This document shows positions 1-5,601 of a stretch of 10,946 nt of DNA, piece after piece. The stretch is taken from positions 1 to 10,946 of the forward strand of contig URLM01000057.1 in the NCBI GenBank assembly GCA_900548775.1, written 5' to 3'. Numbering within the stretch: position 1 is the stretch's first letter; each line of letters begins with the position of its first letter. The translations under genes and the position numbers were made by a program. The DNA is from an uncultured Olsenella sp. (GTDB lineage: Bacteria > Actinomycetota > Coriobacteriia > Coriobacteriales > Atopobiaceae). The notes beneath the pieces are model-generated. The model was not told the DNA's origin and ran no database searches. It saw nothing but the letters and a program-made list of their open reading frames with translations.

Positions 1-1908
1 GTACTCGCCCGCCTGGTACCTCGGCGGCACCACGGGGACCTCGATCCAGGACTCCCACTCGCCACCGGTGTGGATATTGTGGGTGCCGTGGTTGTCGGTG
101 TCCCAGGAGAGCGGCTCGAACCACCCGTCGCGGATGTAGCGGCCGGAGATCTGCACGCGGAAGCGCTCGCCCTTGTGGTAGACGCGGGCGGTGGGCACGA
201 TCGCGATGTCGACGGCGCGGACCTCGCCCTCCGCGAGCTTGTTGGTGTCGGTCATCGTGTAGACCGGGGTGTGGGCCTTGGTGAGGCCGGTGTCCACGGT
301 CGCACGAGAGACGCGGCACTTGCCCCATGCGCCGGGGTGCGGCTCGTCGAGCGTGAGCCAGGGCACCCAGTTGCCCTCGGCGTCGGCCTTCTGGACGTTC
401 ACGAAGAGGTCCATGTCGTCGAAGCCGTCGCAGGAGACAAAGAGATGCAGGTTCATGTAGCCCGTGATCTCGACGTCCTCCGGGAGCGTGAGGTCGAAGT
501 CAAGCTCCTCGTCCTCCGGGTTGTAGCTGGCCTTGGCCTGGTTGGCGACGGGCTCGGTCGAGAGCGAGAAGCACGCGCTCTTGTGGTCGAGCTCTGCGCA
601 CTCCTTGGGCGCGGACGCGTCGAGGTAGAGCTTCTTGTACTCCGTGCGCTTGATGGGCCAGGCCTTCTCGGGACGCTGCTCCTGGTAGTCGACGTCGTAG
701 CCGTCCATGATGTCCAGGCGGACGCGCGGCGTCATCTCCCAGCCGTTGTGGATGCCCTTGAGGTAGCGATCGTAGTAGCGGAGCAGGTCCTCGAGGTTCT
801 CGGGGTTATAGGTGTCCGGCCACTCGAAGTCCCTGTGGGCGCGCATCCACTTGAGGTGGCTGCGGCAGCGCCTCCAGGCGTTGAACGAGCCCGGAAGGTG
901 GAAGTGCGACCAGCCGGCAGTCTGGTAGACGGGGATCTTGACCTTGCGAACGTCCGCGCGCTTGTCGTTCCAGTAGGCGTTCATGTCGGGGTACATCTTG
1001 GCCATGGCGACCTGGTCGTCAACGCCGTTGGGGCCCGTCACCTGCGCTGCGATGAATTTGTTGAACGAGAGGGCCGGGACGCCACCCTCGAAGAAGCTCT
1101 CGCGGTAGAGGTCGGTCGTGCACTCCCACGGGGCGATGCAGGCGAGGTGCGGAGGGCAGGTGGCCGCGATGCCCCACTGGTGCATGGCGACGCCGGAGTT
1201 GCCCGACATGCCGACCTTGCCGTTGGACCAGGGCTGAGCGGCGACCCACTCGACGAAGTCGTAGCCGTCCTCGCGGTCCTGGTGCGTGAACATGTGGACG
1301 GAGCCCTCGGAGTGGCCGGCGCCGCGCACGTCCACGTTGGCCACGGCGTAGCCCTTGTAGCACCAGTAGAGCGGGTCAGGGGACTCGAACTTGGCGCACT
1401 TGGAGACCGTCGCGGGGGGCACGCCCATGATCTGCCACTCGCTCATGCCGTCGCCCGGGCGCTTGCCAAACCAGGACCAGGAGACGATCGTGGGATAGCG
1501 GCCGTCGCCCTCGGGCCTGTAGATGTCGCAGTAGATCTTGGTGCCGTCGCGCATGACCACTTCCTGGTCCTGCATGCACACCACGCCGTCCGCGGCCTGG
1601 TAGGTGTGGGGATTGAAGGGCGGGCAGAAGCCCTGCCCCATGCGGGCCATGGGGTCGTCGCTAGCAGAGAGGTCGACCTCGGCCTGGTTGTCGTTGGGCT
1701 GGCGCGCCACGCGGTACGCGGCCATGACCTCGTCCTCGCCAAAGGCCTCGCGGTGGAGGAAGATGTAGCCCTCGGTGTCGGGGTCCCAGTAGATGGGGCA
1801 CTCGTCCTCGTCGAAACTCGCGCACTCGCCCGTCATCTGGATGAGGTCATGGAGCTTCTTGTCGGTGACGGGGACCCAGTCCTCGGGAATCCTAGGCTCA
1901 AGAAACAT
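1..1908 (-). CDS. CocE/NonD family hydrolase (X-Pro dipeptidyl-peptidase-like), 3' end outside window
   Basis: The minus strand is open from ATG at 1908 to the window edge: 636 codons without a stop. An AGGGGG ribosome-binding site sits about 7 nt upstream, and the start lies 10 nt after the carrier-protein stop. After an N-terminal extension of about 105 residues comes an alpha/beta-hydrolase core. It has the strand before the nucleophile (DVRGAGHSEG, 193-202) and the nucleophile elbow VGMSGNSGV with Ser238 as likely catalytic residue. His358 in RAHRDFEWPD is a candidate catalytic His, by family resemblance only. From about residue 425 there is a beta-rich C-terminal domain like that of X-Pro dipeptidyl peptidases and cocaine esterase. 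It ends in NIHTGGEWESWIEVPVVPP, which in relatives lies close to the C-terminus, so only a few residues are probably missing. No signal peptide is seen, so it is likely cytosolic. The family cleaves esters, amides or N-terminal dipeptides; the substrate is unknown. Co-transcription with a carrier protein suggests action on a carrier-bound or released product (inference). Confidence 0.88.
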   Translation of the reverse strand, partial: MFLEPRIPEDWVPVTDKKLHDLIQMTGECASFDEDECPIYWDPDTEGYIFLHREAFGEDEVMAAYRVARQPNDNQAEVDLSASDDPMARMGQGFCPPFNPHTYQAADGVVCMQDQEVVMRDGTKIYCDIYRPEGDGRYPTIVSWSWFGKRPGDGMSEWQIMGVPPATVSKCAKFESPDPLYWCYKGYAVANVDVRGAGHSEGSVHMFTHQDREDGYDFVEWVAAQPWSNGKVGMSGNSGVAMHQWGIAATCPPHLACIAPWECTTDLYRESFFEGGVPALSFNKFIAAQVTGPNGVDDQVAMAKMYPDMNAYWNDKRADVRKVKIPVYQTAGWSHFHLPGSFNAWRRCRSHLKWMRAHRDFEWPDTYNPENLEDLLRYYDRYLKGIHNGWEMTPRVRLDIMDGYDVDYQEQRPEKAWPIKRTEYKKLYLDASAPKECAELDHKSACFSLSTEPVANQAKASYNPEDEELDFDLTLPEDVEITGYMNLHLFVSCDGFDDMDLFVNVQKADAEGNWVPWLTLDEPHPGAWGKCRVSRATVDTGLTKAHTPVYTMTDTNKLAEGEVRAVDIAIVPTARVYHKGERFRVQISGRYIRDGWFEPLSWDTDNHGTHNIHTGGEWESWIEVPVVPPRYQAGEY

Positions 1909-1918
1909 TGCGCGCCCC

Positions 1919-2167
1919 CTACTGGTCGAGAAGGTCGCAGACGAAGTCCGTGGCCTCGCCAAAGGTCTCGCAGCGACGGAACTTCATGTACGGGACCTCG
2001 ATGTCCAGCTCGTCCTCGAGGTAAGTCGTGATCTGGGAGACCTGCACGGACTTGATCCCGAGGTCGGCGAACTTGGTGTCCTCCGTGAACTCGGAGGGGT
2101 CCTTCCCAAAGAGCTGGCTTGCACGGGTGGTGAGCGCGTCCCAAACTTCCTGACGATCCTGGTCCAT
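1919..2167 (-). CDS. Stand-alone acyl/peptidyl carrier protein
   Basis: An 82-residue acidic protein with the carrier-protein fold signature. The motif DLGIKSVQVSQI places the phosphopantetheine-accepting Ser at residue 40, where textbook carriers have DSL. It is followed by the acidic helix YLEDELDIEVP (49-59) that normally docks partner enzymes. The ATG at 2167 is preferred because AAAGGGG lies 5 nt upstream. A longer reading to 2254 would add about 29 residues with no carrier homology. The 82-residue length is normal for ACP/PCP. The gene lies 10 nt before the hydrolase, so the two are surely co-transcribed, and a phosphopantetheinyl transferase gene lies 158 bp upstream on the same strand. 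The Lys before Ser instead of Asp argues against the housekeeping fatty-acid ACP and for a specialised carrier of a polyketide, peptide or unusual acyl pathway (inference). The attached group cannot be told from this window. Confidence 0.88.
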   Translation of the reverse strand: MDQDRQEVWDALTTRASQLFGKDPSEFTEDTKFADLGIKSVQVSQITTYLEDELDIEVPYMKFRRCETFGEATDFVCDLLDQ

Positions 2168-2325
2168 GTCTGCCCCTTTCGCAGCGATAGAACTACTTCT
2201 GACATGGTCCAGTTTGCGGTCGCACGGGCCCCGGGACAATGTAAGGGGATTCAAATTGGGGGCATGGCTTCAGGGCCGCATTGTGCAGGAGTGCAAAGGA
2301 ACGCTGAGAGGTGCTGGGCCTGCCG

Positions 2326-2967
2326 CTATCGCTCGTCCTTCTCGGCGCCGAGAAGGGCCATGGCCTCGCGCATGCCGAGGCGCTGGACGCAGATGGCGGG
2401 CTCCTCTCGCGCAGCGCAGGTGACCACGTGGCCGTCTACCAGGACGTGCGCCGTCTCCCAGCCCTCGGGGAGCCTGCCTCCGCGCACGTCGAAGGCAAAG
2501 CCGCGACCGTCTGCCTTGAGCGTTGCCTCGACGCGCGTCCACGCAAGCGCGAAGGCGAGAGGGACGTCCGGCGACGCCTCCACGCGACAGATCCGCTCGT
2601 CCGAGAGCACCCCCCTGAGGGCGTCGCGCTCGAGCCTGCCGTACTGGGCGGGGACCTCTTCGACGTCTACGCCAATCGTGCCGGGGGCGACGGCAAGCAC
2701 TGCCATACCGTCGTCGTGCGAAAGCCCAATGTGGGAGGAGCCGGCTGCCAGCTCCGGCTTGCCCTCAGGCCCAATGGCGATCTGCTCGTCTCGGCGCACG
2801 CCAAGCACGCTTGCCAAAAGAAGCCCCGCCGCAAACTCCCCCAGCCGCGTTGCCTCGGGCGCCTTCGTCGACGCCTTCTCCTGGTAGCGCGGGCAAACGA
2901 TGCCCAGGTGAGAGCCCCAGTCTGCGGGAGTCCCCACTAGCGGCATGATGTGCAGGTCAACGCGCAT
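2326..2967 (-). CDS. 4'-phosphopantetheinyl transferase, Sfp type
   Basis: A 213-residue protein with the Sfp/AcpS-superfamily motifs in order: GKPEL (69-73), HIGLSHDDG (79-87), IGVDVEEV (98-105) with Mg-binding Asp101 and Glu103, and AWTRVEATLKADGRGF (142-157) with Glu147 and Lys151. The enzyme moves 4'-phosphopantetheine from CoA to the Ser of a carrier protein; the carrier encoded just downstream is the obvious partner. In the WxxKEA box the usual Lys is Val146, a variation also known in active members. The length fits the Sfp class (about 210-240). ATG at 2967 is chosen because GGAG lies 7 nt upstream; ATG at 2973 would put GGAG too close, and the further extension to 3036 runs through a terminator hairpin. 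The 158 bp between this stop and the carrier-protein start shows no clear terminator, so one operon is likely, though an internal promoter cannot be excluded. Confidence 0.87.
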   Translation of the reverse strand: MRVDLHIMPLVGTPADWGSHLGIVCPRYQEKASTKAPEATRLGEFAAGLLLASVLGVRRDEQIAIGPEGKPELAAGSSHIGLSHDDGMAVLAVAPGTIGVDVEEVPAQYGRLERDALRGVLSDERICRVEASPDVPLAFALAWTRVEATLKADGRGFAFDVRGGRLPEGWETAHVLVDGHVVTCAAREEPAICVQRLGMREAMALLGAEKDER

Positions 2968-2998
2968 ACGCATGCTCCGATGCTCTGAGTACGAGAAA

Positions 2999-3029
2999 GG
3001 CGGGCCCGACGCCTGGCGCCGGACCCGCC
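2999..3029 (-). terminator. Intrinsic terminator before the PPTase gene
   Basis: Read on the minus strand, a 15-bp GC-rich stem (GGCGGGTCCGGCGCC paired with GGCGTCGGGCCCGCC, two G-U wobbles) is followed by CCTTTCTCG, a weak T-run. On the plus strand the wobbles become C-A mismatches, so the structure favours minus-strand transcripts. It lies about 40 nt after the duplicated leuS stop codon and is probably the original leuS terminator, now separated from leuS by the islet (inference). Confidence 0.6.
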
Positions 3030-3068
3030 GTGACACGTGCCAGCCTACGCCAGCACAGCGCTTCTCGT

Positions 3069-3130
3069 CTAGATGGCGACGATGTTCACCAGGCGCCCGG
3101 GCACCACGACGACCTTCTTGACGGTCTTGC
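3069..3130 (-). repeat. Duplicated leuS 3' end (copy A, 62 bp)
   Basis: These 62 bp are identical to 5540-5601, the stop codon and last 19 to 20 codons of leuS. Identity ends abruptly on both sides (two mismatches, then a further 5-bp match on the inner side). It is a direct repeat with the same orientation as leuS. Copies A and B enclose the low-GC islet. Confidence 0.93.
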
Positions 3131-3410
3131 GCGCGCGATAGCGGGCGCTGTGACTATCTCCGGAAGGGCGCTCCACAAGACCAGAGCGCTCCAGCTTTGC
3201 CACGGTGTGCGTAACAGCGGCTCAATCCTGGCGCACGAGACGGGCGAGGTCTGCCTCCGAGAGGTCGATGGCATGCTTGAAGAGGTAATTCAGCACCATG
3301 GTGTCGATCCCCCGCAGCCCAAGAGAGCCCATCTTCTCAGACTTTATGCGCTGTATTTCCTTGTTGAGAGCGTAGGCCACATCAACAAAGCTCTCAAAAC
3401 GGTTGTTCAT
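3069..3410 (-). pseudogene. Broken MarR-type regulator gene fused to a leuS tail
   Basis: From ATG 3410 (AGGAGAGG just upstream) the minus strand encodes 62 residues: MNNRFESFVDVAYALNKEIQ, then RIKSEKMGSLGLRGIDTMVL, then NYLFKHAIDLSEADLARLVRQD. This matches the N-terminal half of MarR-type winged-helix regulators. A TGA at 3222-3224 stops the frame where the family usually has a charged residue before the recognition helix; one C-to-T change in CGA would explain it. Past the stop the same frame continues with AAVTHTVAKLERSGLVERPS and GDSHSARYRAR, the recognition helix and wing. It then enters KTVKKVVVVPGRLVNIVAI, which is exactly the LeuRS C-terminus. The gene has therefore lost its dimerisation C-terminus, replaced by leuS sequence, and has a nonsense codon as well. 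The 62-residue product lacks the DNA-reading helix, so it is almost certainly non-functional as a regulator. Confidence 0.8.
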
Positions 3411-3547
3411 GCCTCTCCTACCACTCGCAAAGGTCCGTTGCTCCGCTTGAGTAGTTGGAGAGCCGAGATAGCGGCCCAAGTCCGTCAGTTTGTTGCTTTG
3501 TCAATATCTTACGATTCAAAACCGTTTCGAAGACGCCAAGCTGTTGC

Positions 3548-3598
3548 GTGACGAACCGGGACAGAAAAGGGAGGCAAAAGGAAACTACCCCGCCTCCT
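3548..3598 (-). terminator. Terminator unit T1 of the islet operon
   Basis: On the minus strand GGAGGC (3597-3592) pairs with GCCTCC (3575-3570), followed by CTTTTCTG. It lies about 50 nt after the stop of the 40-residue membrane protein, so it should end the LuxR/Tat-protein/small-protein transcript. The downstream sequence (3548-3568 in plus coordinates, containing gtgacgaaccgggacag) is identical over 21 bp to 5465-5485, behind terminator T2. The stems of T1 and T2 differ by matched changes. Confidence 0.7.
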
Positions 3599-3648
3599 TT
3601 GTATCCCGCTGGGTTCTCTGACATAGAAGTATTAGAATGCCCCGGCGT

Positions 3649-3771
3649 TTAGCTATGCTTACCAGATGCCTTTCTGACGAGAAGCACAATTCCGAAGATG
3701 ATCAGTGCAACCACAAGAACCATTGCAAGGAAAATGCCAACTAACTCCCAAGCGCCTAACCCCTGAACCAC
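3649..3771 (-). CDS. Small single-span membrane protein (40 aa)
   Basis: A short frame starting 18 nt after the Tat-protein stop codon. The likely GTG start at 3771 has GGGGG about 8 nt upstream, and the frame ends with TAA at 3649-3651. The product begins MVQGLGAWELVG, has a strongly hydrophobic helix from about residue 10 to 32 (FLAMVLVVALIIFGIVLLV within it), and ends with the basic tail RKASGKHS, so the C-terminus should face the cytoplasm. The position between the Tat-exported protein and terminator T1 makes it the third gene of the LuxR operon. No family is recognised. It might anchor, escort or receive a signal from the exported protein (inference). Upstream GTG (3780) or TTG (3786) starts would add a few residues. 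Confidence 0.6.
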   Translation of the reverse strand: MVQGLGAWELVGIFLAMVLVVALIIFGIVLLVRKASGKHS

Positions 3772-3789
3772 CGAAGGCACCCCCAAGCT

Positions 3790-4347
3790 CTACATGAAAC
3801 TACCAGTGAACGTATAATAAAACTCAGCATAGAAGTCCCCGACATACGTAGGCCATCCACCGGCTGCAGCAATCTCTGCATGGAAGCAAATTGCGTTGGT
3901 ACGACCACCATCGAGAACTGTTCTATGGTAGTTTGAATGCTTCACACTCGAAGCTGAACAATATAATCTTGCCCAATTGAATGGGGAGATTCTATTGGTA
4001 CTTGTTACCCCATAATCAGCAGATATGATAATCACATCATTTATAAGACCAATTTGACTACGTTTTGACACGGATACGGTTCTTGCGTTCGAGTACACAC
4101 CATTCAATGGGTCTACTTGGATACTGCAGAGGTCATCTTCAGACGATATGATGGGCGAGTTCTCTTGGTCGGCCCTTTTAACGGCCTCTGCCCACATTTC
4201 CCTTGCTTCAATGCTTCCGTCAAGCTCTAGTACACTAGCATTCGCCTGATCAGCATGAGCAGCGTCGGGCATCAACAGCACCCCTTGAAATGCAAGGACT
4301 GAAGCTCCCAGAAAGTCTCGCCTCGTGAGAATGCCGTTCATCTTCAT
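3790..4347 (-). CDS. Tat-exported protein of unknown function
   Basis: A 185-residue protein from ATG 4347, or 183 from ATG 4341; the long GGAGGAGGAG ribosome-binding site serves either. A longer reading to 4449 lacks a site and is rejected. The N-terminus has a twin-arginine signal: TRRDFLGAS at residues 8-16, a hydrophobic stretch to about 26, and an AHA cleavage box ending at residue 32. The mature part, about 153 residues, is rich in Ser, Asn, Tyr and beta-type stretches, contains three Cys, and ends YAEFYYTFTGSFM. No catalytic motif or known domain is recognised. Export through Tat implies folding, possibly with a cofactor, before transport. It sits 160 bp after the LuxR-type gene and 18 nt before the small membrane protein. 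The base composition is low-GC, unlike the flanking chromosome. The function may relate to what the LuxR protein senses outside the membrane (inference). Confidence 0.75.
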   Translation of the reverse strand: MKMNGILTRRDFLGASVLAFQGVLLMPDAAHADQANASVLELDGSIEAREMWAEAVKRADQENSPIISSEDDLCSIQVDPLNGVYSNARTVSVSKRSQIGLINDVIIISADYGVTSTNRISPFNWARLYCSASSVKHSNYHRTVLDGGRTNAICFHAEIAAAGGWPTYVGDFYAEFYYTFTGSFM

Positions 4348-4453
4348 CGCTCCTCCTCCGTGATGCCAAAAACTGTATATATCTAAATCGCCGTGTATAT
4401 CCGATTTGCTGAAAAGGTAATGAGACGGAGAGAAGATGTCTGTAGTCAAAATG

Positions 4454-4471
4454 ATTTGCTACATTTGCTAC
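4454..4471. promoter_or_regulatory. Tandem 9-bp direct repeat upstream of the Tat-protein gene
   Basis: ATTTGCTAC occurs twice with no gap (minus strand: GTAGCAAAT twice), about 105 nt upstream of the Tat-protein start in the 160-bp gap after the LuxR-type gene. Direct repeats of this size can be operators. It is a candidate site for the neighbouring regulator, with no proof from sequence. No convincing -35/-10 pair was found in this AT-rich gap. Confidence 0.3.
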
Positions 4472-4506
4472 TTGCCAATGGCGTGAATAGACCCGCAAGC
4501 GTAGAC

Positions 4507-5265
4507 TCAGACGGCAACGTCAATCAAGACATAAGCTTTCCAATCACCCGACAGGTTGTAACCAGAGACGCTACCACCCTCCCACGCTATGGCGGACCGA
4601 TCCGGAGCTGCATCTTTCATATCCCCTATCTCACTCACGCAAAGAGTCGTACCGGGAGTGTCCAAAGATGAGCGGGGCACAAACTCTGGATAATAGTCTG
4701 CGGATGCCAAAGCGAAGGCAGCTGCATCTGCACGCATCCCCGTCACATCTGGAATATCACCGTAATCTGAAGAGATAAAGCCATTTGGAGAGTCAAGATA
4801 AGCAGGCTTGGGCCTGAGAAAGATTGAAAGCAGCACGACGGAAGAGACAACGACAAGGCTGATGACAAGACACTTCAGGAATAGCAGCGGGTAGGACTTG
4901 ATTGAAACCGGGGAATCGTCACCCTCTGTATTCCGCTGCGCATCATTGTGAAACTGAGGCTCAAGCGCTCTACCAAGGGGTTCATCATCGCCTGTGGCGT
5001 CTTGGCAAAGTGCCTCTTGCCAGAGTGCGCACTCAGGAATTCTAAGAAAATCGGCCCTTGTGGTGACGCCAAGTTTCTGGAAGGCCCTCTGACGGTAGCT
5101 GCCAACGGTTGATGCCCCAACACCCATAAGAGGAGCAGCATCAGCTGCGGTGAGACCTATGACGATTGTTCGAACAGCATCTGCCTCACGCTCGGAGAGT
5201 CCCACGCTCTGGAGCAAGTTTTCAAACGACAAAGGACCATGGGGTATAGAGCTATGACCAGGCAT
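4507..5265 (-). CDS. Membrane-tethered LuxR-type regulator with PASTA-like outer domain
   Basis: A 252-residue protein. Residues 22-75 form a LuxR/GerE helix-turn-helix (LSEREADAVRTIVIGLTAAD, then STVGSYRQRAFQKLGV). A polar linker leads to one membrane span at about 127-150 (LLFLKCLVISLVVVSSVVLL). The C-terminal 100 residues should lie outside and begin IPDVTGMRADAAAFALAS, resembling the start of a PASTA domain (PDVxGMxxxEAxxxL), with a further match at TPGTTLCVSE. Family knowledge: PASTA domains bind peptidoglycan fragments, usually on Ser/Thr kinases or penicillin-binding proteins. A ToxR-like one-component sensor that reads the cell wall is the inferred role; the PASTA match is partial and unproven. 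ATG 5265 has GGAG 6 nt upstream. The gene heads the unit with the Tat protein and small membrane protein, and is low in GC. Confidence 0.8.
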   Translation of the reverse strand: MPGHSSIPHGPLSFENLLQSVGLSEREADAVRTIVIGLTAADAAPLMGVGASTVGSYRQRAFQKLGVTTRADFLRIPECALWQEALCQDATGDDEPLGRALEPQFHNDAQRNTEGDDSPVSIKSYPLLFLKCLVISLVVVSSVVLLSIFLRPKPAYLDSPNGFISSDYGDIPDVTGMRADAAAFALASADYYPEFVPRSSLDTPGTTLCVSEIGDMKDAAPDRSAIAWEGGSVSGYNLSGDWKAYVLIDVAV

Positions 5266-5309
5266 AGATTGCTCCAGCCTCTTTGGTGTATCTGACGAGC
5301 ACTACTATG

Positions 5310-5319
5310 AACATATGTT
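5310..5319. promoter_or_regulatory. Palindrome upstream of the LuxR-type gene
   Basis: AACATATGTT is a perfect 10-bp palindrome about 45 nt upstream of the LuxR-type start codon, inside an AT-rich patch that probably holds its promoter. It is a possible operator or -10 region. The assignment is weak because short AT-rich palindromes occur by chance. Confidence 0.25.
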
Positions 5320-5438
5320 AAACGCGCTTCTTGGATTGATCCTGGAACTTCCGTTCACCTCTCTCTACTGTTGCCAAACAGCCACCTGCGTTAGCATTTC
5401 GGGCTGCCGGGTGGCGACTGCGGTCCTGCGGCAACCAA

Positions 5439-5472
5439 TTCGTCACACAATCGTTGCCGAATGTGTGACGAA
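5439..5472. repeat. Perfect 11-bp inverted repeat between leuS and the LuxR-type gene
   Basis: TTCGTCACACA (5439-5449) and TGTGTGACGAA (5462-5472) are exact reverse complements separated by 12 nt. The right arm overlaps the repeat unit shared with terminator T1. There is no T-run on either side, so it is not an intrinsic terminator by itself. It could be a binding site or an end of the inserted segment. Confidence 0.6.
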
Positions 5473-5517
5473 CCGGGACAGAAAAAGGGAGACAAAGGGA
5501 AACTCCCCTTGTCTCCC
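5465..5517 (-). terminator. leuS terminator T2
   Basis: On the minus strand GGGAGACAAGGG pairs with CCCTTTGTCTCCC (5517-5487, one bulge), followed by TTTTTCTG. The hairpin starts about 22 nt after the leuS stop codon. It is the strongest terminator in the window. The following bases (5485-5465) are identical over 21 bp to those behind T1. Confidence 0.85.
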
Positions 5518-5539
5518 GTGAGTCAGGGCAAAAAAGATG

Positions 5540-5601
5540 CTAGATGGCGACGATGTTCACCAGGCGCCCGGGCACCACGACGACCTTCTTGACGGTCTTG
5601 C
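5540..5601 (-). repeat. leuS 3' end (copy B of the 62-bp repeat)
   Basis: The last 62 bp of the functional leuS gene, including its TAG stop, identical to 3069-3130. Together the copies bracket the low-GC islet. Confidence 0.93.

Larger units (their letters stand above)
3131..5539. mobile_element. Low-GC islet inserted at the leuS 3' end (putative)
   Basis: This segment lies between the two 62-bp leuS-tail repeats. Most of it (about 3410-5400) is clearly AT-richer than leuS or the carrier-protein cluster. The distal repeat (3069-3130) is followed by a plausible leuS terminator, while the leuS-proximal copy is followed by a terminator related to one inside the islet. That is the pattern expected if an element inserted in the leuS 3' end and restored the reading frame from its own copy. 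No integrase, transposase or phage gene is visible. A duplication followed by deletion is an alternative origin. Confidence 0.45.

Noticed and set aside
70..2031. Long plus-strand open frame opposite the hydrolase and carrier genes
   Set aside because: Antisense shadow of high-GC codons; the minus strand carries clear family motifs and good ribosome-binding sites.
3222..3224. TGA as a selenocysteine codon in the MarR-type gene
   Set aside because: No selenocysteine insertion hairpin was recognised, the family has no selenoprotein members known to me, and the gene is also broken at its 3' end.
3418..3624. 68-codon minus-strand frame over terminator T1
   Set aside because: Runs through the terminator hairpin and has no ribosome-binding site or recognisable family.
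5371..5435. Third copy of the CCACCTG-centred palindrome family
   Set aside because: Contains AAACAGCCACCTGCG and a GTTGCC/GGCAAC pair, but lacks long arms and the GTCGC part at the right distance; the 7-mer may be chance.
5315..5521. 68-codon plus-strand frame between the LuxR-type gene and leuS
   Set aside because: Crosses the inverted repeat and terminator T2, with no supported start.
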